Below are positions 19,601-27,751 of a DNA stretch of 64,000 nucleotides, piece after piece. The stretch covers positions 62,001 to 126,000 of the forward strand of contig NZ_WKKH01000007.1 in the NCBI RefSeq assembly GCF_009674725.1, written 5' to 3'. This DNA is from Pedobacter petrophilus (GTDB lineage: Bacteria; Bacteroidota; Bacteroidia; Sphingobacteriales; Sphingobacteriaceae). Both the position numbers and the translations under genes were made by a program. A model generated the notes under the pieces. That model was not told the DNA's origin. It did not search any database and saw nothing but the letters and a program-made list of their open reading frames with translations. Position 1 is the stretch's first letter. Every line of letters begins with the position of its first letter.

Positions 19601-21017
19601 CTATCGCCTGCAGAATTTTTTCCCGGCTTTCTCCGATTTTGTAAAACTTAATTGCATTGTCTTTGGTAGGGATAAAATCTTCCGGTACGCCGTGAATTTC
19701 ACGGGTAATCGGCGACCAGTTAACCTGATCATCGATGAGGTTAAGTTCCCATCCACCTATTTTTGATAGTTTACTGGTTTCTTCCAATAAATTTTTGGTG
19801 TGAATAAGATCTTTCTCTAATTTCTTCTGATCGGTAATATCCACTGCATTGCCAACAATATAAGGTTCGCCATTAGGATCTTGCTGTAGTACATTTGAAT
19901 ATAACCACAAACGCTCTTCACCAGATTTTCGTTTAACAACCATGTAGCCCTTTGAAACGCCATGTGCTACTATGTCTTTAAGGTATTGGCGTAAATTATC
20001 ATGTCGCGCTATTGGGATAATGTCGAAAAGAGTTTTGTTAAGTAGTTCCGTTCTGGAGAAACCTAATGTTTCTGCTCCGGCCGGATTAAGCGTGATTAGT
20101 TTACCGTTAACATCATGCGTAGACATTAAACCTTGCGAACTCTCAAAAAACTTATTTAACTTTTGTTCGCTATCTTTTAATGCCTTGTTTTTCTCAATTT
20201 CGGCAGTAATATCCCTTCCAATTGCAAATATATTCTTATCCGCTTCCTGAGTTGTAGCCGTCCACTCGATCACCCGATAGCCACCAGCTTTAATCGATAC
20301 CTGATGCTCACCATGCTCCTCCGAAAGACAGTTTTTGATATTAGACCAAAGTACGTGTGCTTTATCCTGATCTTCTGCCGGAACGATATCGAAAATGGTT
20401 TTAAACTGTAGTTCTTCCTCAGTCCAGCCTAAGCGCTTGTTAAAGCAGGGGTTGGCCATCTTAAATGTTAAATCCGGCGTTAGGATGCAAATAAGGTCAT
20501 TGGACTCATTAATAAGGCGACTAAACTGCTTATATTCCTGCTTTTTTCGGCGGTCTATAATCGCCGCGATGGCTTCTTCTGCCAGCAGTGATAACATCTG
20601 CTGTTGTGATGAAGTTATTTTTTTTGGTTCCGTACTGATGACACAGAGGGAGCCCAGCGTAAATCCATTTGGATCGATAAGCGGAAATCCGGCATAAAAC
20701 CGCACCTTAAGTCCCTCCTGTACCATCGGATGCAGACTCCAGTGCTCATCTTTCAGGGTATCTTCTACCAGAAACATCTCATTTGAGGCCAGGGTACATT
20801 CACACATGGTAAATCCTCTTGGAGCCTCCTCTACAGAAAGCCCTGTAGCTGATTTATACCAAACCCTGTCCTTATCAATAAAGGAAATCAGTGAGATTTC
20901 GCAACCCGCAATCAAAGAAGCAATTTCTGTGAGCCTGTCAAAATCCCGCTCCTTATTTGAGTCTATGATTTCATAACTGTAGAGCGCGCGCAGGCGGGCT
21001 GATTCATTTTCTTGCAT
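16680..21017 (-). CDS. Large hybrid sensor histidine kinase (GAF, five PAS, HisKA, HATPase, two receivers, HPt)
   Basis: 1445 residues, no membrane helix seen, so cytoplasmic. Order by eye: GAF (about 10-155), five PAS/PAC repeats (about 165-285, 285-405, 410-535, 540-680, 690-810), HisKA with LANMSHEIRTPLNGVIGF (about 825-890), HATPase with NLLGNAAKFTAKG and YGGTGLGLTIS (about 935-1050), receiver 1 (ILMDYHM phosphoacceptor), receiver 2 (VFMDIQMPEMNG) and an HPt domain with LALSHKLYGMS. This is a complete His-Asp-His relay able to phosphorylate a separate regulator. The stand-alone CheY-like protein at 22462-22866 and its coupled sugar transferase are the nearest candidates on the same strand, which would link it to exopolysaccharide control (inference). 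The GAF and PAS ligands are unknown. Confidence 0.93.
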   Translation of the reverse strand: MQENESARLRALYSYEIIDSNKERDFDRLTEIASLIAGCEISLISFIDKDRVWYKSATGLSVEEAPRGFTMCECTLASNEMFLVEDTLKDEHWSLHPMVQEGLKVRFYAGFPLIDPNGFTLGSLCVISTEPKKITSSQQQMLSLLAEEAIAAIIDRRKKQEYKQFSRLINESNDLICILTPDLTFKMANPCFNKRLGWTEEELQFKTIFDIVPAEDQDKAHVLWSNIKNCLSEEHGEHQVSIKAGGYRVIEWTATTQEADKNIFAIGRDITAEIEKNKALKDSEQKLNKFFESSQGLMSTHDVNGKLITLNPAGAETLGFSRTELLNKTLFDIIPIARHDNLRQYLKDIVAHGVSKGYMVVKRKSGEERLWLYSNVLQQDPNGEPYIVGNAVDITDQKKLEKDLIHTKNLLEETSKLSKIGGWELNLIDDQVNWSPITREIHGVPEDFIPTKDNAIKFYKIGESREKILQAIDESLHTGKDWDLELQIIDFNGKEIWVRTKGNVQFAKNTPTRIYGTFQNIDDQQRAQMEVIAAKKLLDDVLSAATGVSIIATDLDGTITVFNQGSSQLLGYTAEEVIGTQTPIIFHDPKEIDDLCNDFNTVPGSEVSGFGFYKQCADHPQKERTFTFITKFKKRVRVSLSITSIKDSKGKVIGYLGISTDITQKEKFENELATEKALLIAFIENAPASVAMIDENMHFLIASKTWLKEYTQVEGDIGGRSYYEVFPDLSEERKAVHKRVLKGEVVKKEEDVYFDKRTNTPYHIAWEMRPWYRADHSIGGMMIFTHNISASVKHREELTVARLRADLANMAKSEFLANMSHEIRTPLNGVIGFTDLVLKTQLNHTQEQYLKIVNQSANALLSIINDILDFSKIEAGKFELDIERCDLYDIAGQASDITNYQIQTKKLEMLLNVQPNLPRFIWADALRLKQILINLLGNAAKFTAKGEIELKIQALSETKDHHLLRFSVRDTGIGIAKAVQAKIFNAFSQEDSSTTKKYGGTGLGLTISNKLLKMMDSHLHLESSPGEGSTFYFDINLRSEHGNPTEWVGMESITNVLIVDDNKNNRDILTDMLLLKNIHSDHAQNGFEALQFMAEGRTYDAILMDYHMQYMDGIETATKIRDNFMSEDEKLPVILLHSSSDDGTIIKACSELKIENRLLKPIKMDTLFLTLSRLKSKEISPQDLEITAPLLADQNPDYSFLIVEDNEVNRFLTRSYIEKIYPKSIIMEAENGTIGIEQFKKMSFSLVFMDIQMPEMNGYECARKIRAFEKEKRTPVIALTAANVKGEREKCVAAGMDDFITKPILQENIEAILNKWLVQPDEPELSKVEQETDQDLFHFDFKKLATYFGKDSVKFNKIIGITVEQLKQAQQQLAKNIQLEDTEMMLALSHKLYGMSTSAGLIKLADICRELQKHNVDDHLLLQTGAEELREEIKLLIPILLKYLS

Positions 21018-21262
21018 TTCAATTTATTTTGCACCGTGGTCATCACCAAAAGCCGAATCAGTTAAGCGCCGTTCTGTACCTGCAAGCTTTTTACAGCAGC
21101 CCGCAAATTTTTGGCGTAATTCAATATCTTTTAATCCTGCAATATGGTAGGAGATAGTGATTGTTCTGAGGTTATAGCTTAATTACGGGTTTCTGGCTTA
21201 ATTCTATTTGCAACAGGAAAGTCTGACAGATATTTGTCTTTCTATTGCATGTTACCCAGTGT

Positions 21263-22462
21263 TTATACACTTTCTTTTTGAAAAATTGCTGGTATTGTTT
21301 TTAATATCAGCTTAATATCGTTTGTAAAACTTTGGTTCCTGGCATAGGTATTATCTAACATTAAACGTTCTTCTTCACTCATTTTTCCTTTGCCACGTTT
21401 TTCTACCTGCCATAAACCTGTTAATCCCGCCGGAGCGGCAAACCTCAGTACGGATTTATCGGTGGTAAGTTTTTCTGCTTCATAAATGGGTAAAGGCCTG
21501 TTGCCAACAATGCTCATATCGCCTTTTATTACGTTCCAAAGCTGTGGTAATTCATCAATACTCGTGTTTCTAATAAAATTACCCACCTTTGTGATCCGGG
21601 GATCATTAGTAATTTTAAAAAAAGCAGATCCGTTTTTCTGTGAGTGGAGGTAAACCTCATCTTTCTCACACCACTTTGCCCCATCTGCATAAATAGGATA
21701 TTGGCATTTTCCCGTTTGCGCACAGGTTTCACAAAGTACCGGATTTACCTGGTTGAACTGCTCCTTTTTCTCCTCATTATTATATTGGTTAAGGTGCATC
21801 AGGTCTTTCACTTTCTGATCAGCATTGATATACATTGATCTGAATTTGTAGAATCTGAATATCTTAAAGCCTGTTCCTGTTCTTAAAGAATAATAAAGTA
21901 CCGGCCCTTTTGATTCCAGCCGGATGAAAAGCGCCACCAAAAGGAGCAGTGGAAAAAGAATGATGAGTGCCATGCCGGCAAAAAATATATCGAACATGCG
22001 CTTGGCCAGGCCAATCTGATAAACTGATCTGGTTTGAGCAGGCAGTTCTTTAATGAGTGAAGGCCAGTTTCGGATTGAGAAAAGCACACGTTCTTCCAAA
22101 CGGTCTTTTTGTATCGGGAGCCGGAATACGTCTGAAATCCCCGCGGTAAGCGCCAGGATTCTTAAATTTGAATTGAAATACCTTAATACCAGAAAAAAAG
22201 GAACCGCTGGCAGATTTCTGTTTTTAAGTGTCTCTATCAAAGAAAGGCCACCGTTAGATAATATTTCACTATTCGATATAACAGCCGCTATGTTTAGCGT
22301 TTTAGCTTCCCATTCTTGTACCAGTATCATCCCGTTTTCAAAATGAACCAGCTGTCTGCCTTCAAAATCACAAGTCCCGAAAAAAGAATGCAAAAAATCC
22401 CCATCAAAGCCTATTAGGGCAACGATCTGGAGATTAAGATCTGTTCCATCATGTTTTTCCAT
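21263..22462 (-). CDS. Priming sugar-phosphate transferase for exopolysaccharide, with receiver-like N-terminus and Cys4 insert
   Basis: 399 residues. The C-terminal bacterial sugar transferase domain (about 150-395) has the membrane hairpin KRMFDIFFAGMALIILFPLL, the motif FRFYKFRSM, DPRITKVGNFIRNTSIDELPQ (region 287-307), GNRPLP and LTGLWQV. Such enzymes move a sugar-1-phosphate from UDP-sugar to undecaprenyl phosphate and start repeat-unit synthesis. Two oddities: residues about 10-135 look like a CheY fold without the usual phosphoacceptor Asp (a VISNSEI segment is in its place), and a roughly 60-residue insert between the RSM motif and DPRIT carries four Cys (244, 247, 253, 265; C-x2-C-x5-C-x11-C), which suggests a metal site. 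The start overlaps the stop of the response regulator by one base (TGATG), so translation is coupled. Confidence 0.9.
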   Translation of the reverse strand: MEKHDGTDLNLQIVALIGFDGDFLHSFFGTCDFEGRQLVHFENGMILVQEWEAKTLNIAAVISNSEILSNGGLSLIETLKNRNLPAVPFFLVLRYFNSNLRILALTAGISDVFRLPIQKDRLEERVLFSIRNWPSLIKELPAQTRSVYQIGLAKRMFDIFFAGMALIILFPLLLLVALFIRLESKGPVLYYSLRTGTGFKIFRFYKFRSMYINADQKVKDLMHLNQYNNEEKKEQFNQVNPVLCETCAQTGKCQYPIYADGAKWCEKDEVYLHSQKNGSAFFKITNDPRITKVGNFIRNTSIDELPQLWNVIKGDMSIVGNRPLPIYEAEKLTTDKSVLRFAAPAGLTGLWQVEKRGKGKMSEEERLMLDNTYARNQSFTNDIKLILKTIPAIFQKESV

Positions 22463-22866
22463 CAGATCACACTTTTTCCAGCTCGTCTTAATACCATTTT
22501 TATTCTCGCCTCTAATTCTGCCGGGTTAAAGGGCTTCACCACAAAATCATCGGCACCCGCATCCAGACATTTAATACGTTTATCTGAACTTTCTTCACCA
22601 GATAAGATCATAATAGGAAGGGAACGAAAGAAATCGCTTATTTTAAGTTGCTGTATTAATTCAAGACCATTCATGTTCGGTGTATTAAGGTCTGAAATGA
22701 TCAGGTCTGGAATGTTGCCACCCTGTAGAAAAGCCAATGCACTCAGGCCGTCAGGTCTTATATCGATACGATAGGTTGCGTTGAGAATCTCATCAAGTAC
22801 AGCTTGCATGAATTCATCATCCTCAACGAGGAGGATGTGTATCTGGGGATTGTTAATTTTACTCAT
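22462..22866 (-). CDS. CheY-like single-domain response regulator
   Basis: 134 residues, a bare receiver: acidic pair in ILLVEDDEFM, phosphoacceptor Asp in LIISDLNTPNMNG, conserved Ser in IMILSGEE and Lys in FVVKPFNPAE. No output domain. It is translationally coupled to the downstream sugar transferase (TGATG overlap), which itself begins with a receiver-like domain. A phosphorylation-dependent interaction with that domain is a reasonable but untested idea. Histidine kinases with HPt domains flank the pair on both sides and are possible phosphodonors. Confidence 0.93.
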   Translation of the reverse strand: MSKINNPQIHILLVEDDEFMQAVLDEILNATYRIDIRPDGLSALAFLQGGNIPDLIISDLNTPNMNGLELIQQLKISDFFRSLPIMILSGEESSDKRIKCLDAGADDFVVKPFNPAELEARIKMVLRRAGKSVI

Positions 22867-23479
22867 TGGGGACGACGTATTATAGATTTAACCAAAAAAC
22901 GCCAAAAGACTTAAGTTAAATAGTAGTAACACTAAGTTAATTCAAAAGCGATCTTAATTACCTGAATGTGTAACGTATAAATAAATACATTTCAAATCCC
23001 GGACATCTTATAAATGTTTACTGGTCAATTACAATAATAAGAAAAAATAAGTAGTCCATCTTTGTGTTATTCCTTTAGGGAGTAGTAATTTTGTAATGTT
23101 TTCATAATCATGACCTGCCTTGTTATTTGCTTGGTTATTAAAGCGGTAAAAGTAGTATATGGAGCATAGTTTTTAACAGAACTCAGTTAATCAGTATTTT
23201 TTAAAAGACATAAAAGAATAGCTTTTTGAAAGCGCATTATTGCCTGTTTAATTCATGAGGCCTGTCAATCAGTTTATTTAGGAATCAGAATGAACAAAAG
23301 GAAGACCGGAATGAATATTTTTAGGTAAACATTCATCTAAATGCCTGCAAAACCACATAATTTAATCTAAGTATAATCAATAAAATGATTATAGGTACGG
23401 TATTATATAATTATGGTCTTTTAAATTCTGATTTTATGGGTTTTTTTATAAATTTAAACAGATTAAGACCATCAGATTA
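22867..23479. other. 613-bp AT-rich divergent regulatory region
   Basis: The gap between the minus-strand response regulator and the plus-strand hybrid kinase holds no open frame worth calling. It must contain promoters in both directions, but I see no exact TAnnTTTG. Short A/T runs are abundant. An inverted repeat near the right end is listed separately. Confidence 0.5.
23413..23472 (+). promoter_or_regulatory. Inverted repeat just upstream of the hybrid kinase start
   Basis: ATGGTCTT at 23413-23420 pairs exactly with AAGACCAT at 23465-23472, and the inner bases (TTCTG / CAGAT) partly extend the stem. The right arm ends 7 nt before the ATG at 23480, so folding of the leader would mask the start region; it could also be an operator. 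Confidence 0.35.
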
Positions 23480-25345
23480 ATGGAAACCAATTTTTTATCC
23501 CTCGGTACTGTACAATTAAACAGGCTTTTTCCTTACTTCATTTTGTTGGATCCCAATATGAACATCACTCATATGGGAGCGCTATTGAAAAATGTTTGCG
23601 GTGATTGTATTGGAGGAAATTTTTTTGATCATTTTGAGCAATCTGATGAGAAAGACATTTTTGATTCACAAAATTTTGGCATTGGTATAAATATTAGTCC
23701 AAAAGGTGGAGCCGGTGCTGTTACGGGGAAGTGGGAGGAGTTCGGATTTGAAAAATCGTTTCTATTTGCCGGGGAAAAGTTTCTGTTGAAAAATAATCAG
23801 CAGACTTCGCCAAACCTCACCGCAGAAACAGATGCGGAAAAAACATCAGATGTAAAGGAAATGTTTTTGGCAAACATGAGCCATGAAATCAGAACGCCAA
23901 TGAATGCGATTATCAGCATGGCCAATGAGCTTGCAAAAACTACGCTTACCGACGAACAGGATTATTACAACCAAACGATACAAACCGCATCAAAAGCCCT
24001 TTTGGTGATTATTAATGATATTTTAGATCTCTCAAAAATTAATGCCGGAAAACTGAACCTGGAACATATTGGTTTTGATCTCTCTGGCGTTCTTTCTGAT
24101 GTTATGCAGGTAATCAGCCATAAAGCCCAGAAAAAGGGATTAGAAATTAGCTGTATTCTTCCTGAAAGTCAGAATATCTCTCCGGTACTAATGGGCGATC
24201 CGCATAGAATTAACCAGGTGGTATGGAACCTGATGAGCAACGCCATTAAATTTACCGCAAAAGGATCAGTCCGCTTAACCGCTACCGTTTTAAAAGAGGA
24301 GAAAGATAGCCAGGAAATTGATATTTTAGTGACAGATACCGGAATTGGAATGGATCCTGAATTTGTAAACCGTCTTTTCGATACTTTCAGCCAGGAGCAC
24401 GAATCTGTATCCCGTGAATATGGAGGTACAGGCTTGGGGATGAGTATCTCCAAAAAACTGGTAGATCAAATGGGCGGACATTTCAAGGTGGAAAGTGAAA
24501 AAGGAGTGGGGTCAGCAATTTCTTTTGTGATTAAACTCGGGAAAGGACTGGATACTGACCTCCCGAAAGTGGCAAAAACGGGTTACAATGAGGAGTTATT
24601 TGAAGGGCGGAAAATCCTTATTGTTGATGATAATGAAACGAACAGGCTGGTTGCCAGTACCATATTATTAAGTTATGGCTCGCAGGTGTTAAATGCTGAG
24701 GATGGACAGATTGCGCTGGATATGGCTAAGGAAGATGTATATGATATCATTCTGATGGATATCCAGATGCCGGTACTTGATGGATATGAAACGACCAAAA
24801 TGTTAAGATTACAGGGATACGCTGGCACGATCATCGCACTAACGGCTTCTGTTGTTCCGGGAGAAAGAGAAAAGTGCCTGGCTGCCGGCATGGATGATTA
24901 TCTTACCAAACCTATTAATGAAGAACATCTTATCGATGTGATTGACAGTTGGATAAAGAAGAAACCAGTTTATACTCCTGAGCCTGAATTTATTGAGCCA
25001 TTATATAGTTTAGCTGGCTTGAGGGTAATCAGTAAGGGGAGGGAAGATTTTGTAACCCGAATGATTGAGATGTTTTGCGAACAGGTGCCTGATGCCTTAA
25101 CTAATCTGAATGCTTCCTTTCAGCAAGGTGATCTTCCCCAGGTGTCAAAACTGGCACACAAGTTAAAATCTACTATTGATCATCTGGAAATCAAATCGAT
25201 TCAACGTACCATCAGGAGCATTGAATCGCTGAGCGATGAAGATGGCAGTAAAGAGGAACTGATCCCGATGATTGACGATGTGAACAGGATTCTTGATGAA
25301 GTGATCAGGGAGCTTCAGTTAGAGATCAAAGCACGAAACGAATAA
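23480..25345 (+). CDS. Hybrid sensor histidine kinase with HNOBA/PAS-like N-terminus, receiver and HPt
   Basis: 621 residues. The N-terminal 105 residues (LNRLFPYFILLDPNMNITHM, then GNFFDHFE) resemble the PAS-like HNOBA domain that accompanies haem-nitric-oxide-binding proteins and guanylate cyclases; this is by eye only. HisKA carries FLANMSHEIRTPMNAI (His135), HATPase has MSNAIKFTAKG and YGGTGLGMSIS, the receiver (about 373-490) has IILMDIQMPVLDGYE, and the C-terminal HPt (about 520-615) has LAHKLKSTIDH. No membrane segment. It lies alone between the response regulator pair and the glycosyltransferase cluster, facing the opposite way. The relay could feed the CheY-like protein at 22462. Confidence 0.92.
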   Translation: METNFLSLGTVQLNRLFPYFILLDPNMNITHMGALLKNVCGDCIGGNFFDHFEQSDEKDIFDSQNFGIGINISPKGGAGAVTGKWEEFGFEKSFLFAGEKFLLKNNQQTSPNLTAETDAEKTSDVKEMFLANMSHEIRTPMNAIISMANELAKTTLTDEQDYYNQTIQTASKALLVIINDILDLSKINAGKLNLEHIGFDLSGVLSDVMQVISHKAQKKGLEISCILPESQNISPVLMGDPHRINQVVWNLMSNAIKFTAKGSVRLTATVLKEEKDSQEIDILVTDTGIGMDPEFVNRLFDTFSQEHESVSREYGGTGLGMSISKKLVDQMGGHFKVESEKGVGSAISFVIKLGKGLDTDLPKVAKTGYNEELFEGRKILIVDDNETNRLVASTILLSYGSQVLNAEDGQIALDMAKEDVYDIILMDIQMPVLDGYETTKMLRLQGYAGTIIALTASVVPGEREKCLAAGMDDYLTKPINEEHLIDVIDSWIKKKPVYTPEPEFIEPLYSLAGLRVISKGREDFVTRMIEMFCEQVPDALTNLNASFQQGDLPQVSKLAHKLKSTIDHLEIKSIQRTIRSIESLSDEDGSKEELIPMIDDVNRILDEVIRELQLEIKARNE

Positions 25346-25384
25346 CTAAACTAATGGGCCTGGTTTATCACTTGTTTCCAATCC

Positions 25385-26116
25385 TTAACGCTTAAAATTT
25401 CTATAGTATTTAGCTAAAAAATCGGAAATTCTTTTTCCCAGTAATAAGTTCGCTAATTTGCCCATAGGGCTATAATTGGAATGCTGAAGCCAGGAGGCTG
25501 CAAAATGATGGATACTGTAAGTATTTTCAGTGATATTTATTTTTAGTGTTTTCCAGCTTTTAGGACTGAAATAATCACTTGGATAAATCGTACAATAGTT
25601 ATCGATGACTTGTAAAGTATTATCTGTTTTGAGTGATTTTTGCGCTTTCATAAACGCCGTTATACTCTCTGTATTGGGATGGAGATCTAACCCGCCATTT
25701 GCCAGGTAAAAGCTTCTGTTGTGATAATAGGAGAGTAAATCATCAATCCACTGGCTCCCCTTAATGCTTCCCATAATGGCCGACGATAGTAATAAGTTAT
25801 CTTCGAATCCTGTAAAAGCAATATGCTCCACTATAGCCTTATCGAGTGGTTTAAGAAATTCTACGTCTGTATCCAGGTAAATACCGCCAATCGTTTTAAG
25901 GGCATATAACCGGCAAACATCGGAGACGAAGGCAAACTTACGTTCATGATAGGCTTCGCGGGCGTATTGATACTGATTCACATCAAAATTTTCCTCATTC
26001 CATACTACAATTTCATATTCCGGAAGATATTGATTCCAGGAGGCAAGGCACTTTAATACCAGATCCGGCATTTCTCCTCTTCCAAACCAGCAGTAGTGTA
26101 TAATTTTCGGTATCAT
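25385..26116 (-). CDS. DXD-motif glycosyltransferase (capsular polysaccharide / Och1-like type)
   Basis: 243 residues. Starts MIPKIIHYCWFGRGEMP, the standard opening of the Gly_transf_sug (DXD) family, followed by FVSDVCRLYALKTIGGIYLDTD with the metal-binding DTD motif at about 98-100. It ends with a basic tail. It adds one sugar of the repeat unit on the cytoplasmic face. Its ATG overlaps the flippase stop by 4 nt (ATGA), so the two are co-translated. Donor and acceptor cannot be read from sequence. Confidence 0.88.
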   Translation of the reverse strand: MIPKIIHYCWFGRGEMPDLVLKCLASWNQYLPEYEIVVWNEENFDVNQYQYAREAYHERKFAFVSDVCRLYALKTIGGIYLDTDVEFLKPLDKAIVEHIAFTGFEDNLLLSSAIMGSIKGSQWIDDLLSYYHNRSFYLANGGLDLHPNTESITAFMKAQKSLKTDNTLQVIDNYCTIYPSDYFSPKSWKTLKINITENTYSIHHFAASWLQHSNYSPMGKLANLLLGKRISDFLAKYYRNFKR

Positions 26117-27639
26117 CGCGTAACTCTCTTTTTAATCTTTTTATAACCTTCGTACAACTCGCTATGTTCAAACTTCATAAATAAAGAGACTACCAAAAGG
26201 ATTAAGCCGATGATTAAACTATTGGTTAAAAAGGTAATCCAGGAATCAATCGTAAACAGATTTAGTCTTTTCCAGCAATAGGCAAGCAATAAGAGTAATA
26301 TAAATCCGGCAAGCCCTTTAATCATTTTAACAAAAAAGTACCATCGCTTTTCTTCCAGGCAGTAGGCGGCATATAATGGGGTAAAAGTAAGGTGGCTGAA
26401 TACACCGCTAATTAAGGCTGCAACAGGTATGGCATATACACCTAAATTACTGTACAGGCATAACAGAATCACTAAAACATAATTTAAAACGGAGATGAAA
26501 ATGCCCCACACAGATGCCATTTTTAATTTATTGGTGATTACAAAAACATGATAAACCGTTTCAACCGTTCCATGAACGATAAAGGGAACAAGCGTAATAA
26601 TCGAAAGAATATGCAGCCCTCTGGCATCTTGAGTTGGTAACCACAAATGAAAAAAGTCTTCACCATAAATAAAAAAGACAGCTAGCGGGACTAAAACCAC
26701 GAGGAATATGGCTTTAAACGACTGATCTAAAGTGTGTTTTAATTTTTCCATGTCATTTCGGGCATAAGCCTTAAACATCTCCGGTAAAAATATAGGTACG
26801 ATGATCCCGAGAAGGATATATATAGCATTCGGGATAAATTTAGTGAGGGATAAAAAACCCATACCAGATGCTCCAAAAAAATGATTGGCAATCAGTAAAT
26901 CAAGTTGCGTATTGATTACATTCGAGAGTGCCATAATGGAGTTCCAGATTCCTGCACCAACAACCACGGATAGTGTGCTTTTGGAAAAGAAAGACCAATC
27001 GATCACTATTTCAGGCAACAGTTTTTTGGTAAGCCTGTAATTTGCGATCAGCGTATAAAGTGATAGAATGGCTGTAACCAACCCCAGAAAGTAAATCTTT
27101 GGCGTGAAAAAATAAAACAACAGAATAATTATGGCCAGTTTTATGATATTTGAAGCAATATTAATATAGGCTAACCTGTCAAATCTATTCAGTGCAAATG
27201 CCGTTACGGAAAAAACAGCTGAAGAGACATTGATGATCAAACTGATGAACATGAAAATGAAAAGCAACTTTACATCGGCAAACAGGCGGGTCGGGATGTC
27301 GAGGATGTTACTGATGAAATAGCAAAATAATGCGCTCACCAGGATGAAAAAGAAAGAAATTAATAAATTTCCAAACAGAATCGAATTGAAATAGGTATTT
27401 ACTTCCTTGATTTCCTTTTTTTCTAAACTTATGGTAATGTACCGGCTCGACATCGAGTTTAGCGCAGTGGTAACAATACCTGCATACATGATGAAGTTAT
27501 TGGTTAATGGAAAAAAGCCATAAGCCTCTTTACCCAAATGCGCTACAATATATGGGGTTAAAAAGAACGAAATTCCTATACCGGAAAGGGCACTAAAAAG
27601 ATTGGAAACCAGGTTGATTACAAAACGTCTTCTATCCAT
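26113..27639 (-). CDS. Wzx-like polysaccharide flippase
   Basis: 508 residues with about 12-14 predicted membrane helices throughout. The N-terminus (FVINLVSNLFSALSGIGISF, FLTPYIVAHLGKEAYGFF) is the polysaccharide-synthesis / MOP exporter opening. It would turn undecaprenyl-linked repeat units to the periplasmic side. It is the first gene of a two-gene minus-strand unit with the DXD glycosyltransferase (4-nt overlap) and starts 112 nt from the divergent GT2 gene. Together with the polymerase and chain-length protein further right, it completes a Wzx/Wzy-type pathway. Confidence 0.92.
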   Translation of the reverse strand: MDRRRFVINLVSNLFSALSGIGISFFLTPYIVAHLGKEAYGFFPLTNNFIMYAGIVTTALNSMSSRYITISLEKKEIKEVNTYFNSILFGNLLISFFFILVSALFCYFISNILDIPTRLFADVKLLFIFMFISLIINVSSAVFSVTAFALNRFDRLAYINIASNIIKLAIIILLFYFFTPKIYFLGLVTAILSLYTLIANYRLTKKLLPEIVIDWSFFSKSTLSVVVGAGIWNSIMALSNVINTQLDLLIANHFFGASGMGFLSLTKFIPNAIYILLGIIVPIFLPEMFKAYARNDMEKLKHTLDQSFKAIFLVVLVPLAVFFIYGEDFFHLWLPTQDARGLHILSIITLVPFIVHGTVETVYHVFVITNKLKMASVWGIFISVLNYVLVILLCLYSNLGVYAIPVAALISGVFSHLTFTPLYAAYCLEEKRWYFFVKMIKGLAGFILLLLLAYCWKRLNLFTIDSWITFLTNSLIIGLILLVVSLFMKFEHSELYEGYKKIKKRVTR

Positions 27640-27751
27640 ATAAAAAGCTTGACTAAAGTACTGGTTTTTATTTAAATTTTACGGAAGCTTAAAAGGTCTG
27701 TAATAATTTTATATTTTAGTCCTCACGCATCAGATTTTAAAACAAATCAAA

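Noticed and set aside
16680..25345. Two-component genes as part of a mobile element
   Set aside because: No integrase, transposase, terminal repeats or target duplications seen around them.
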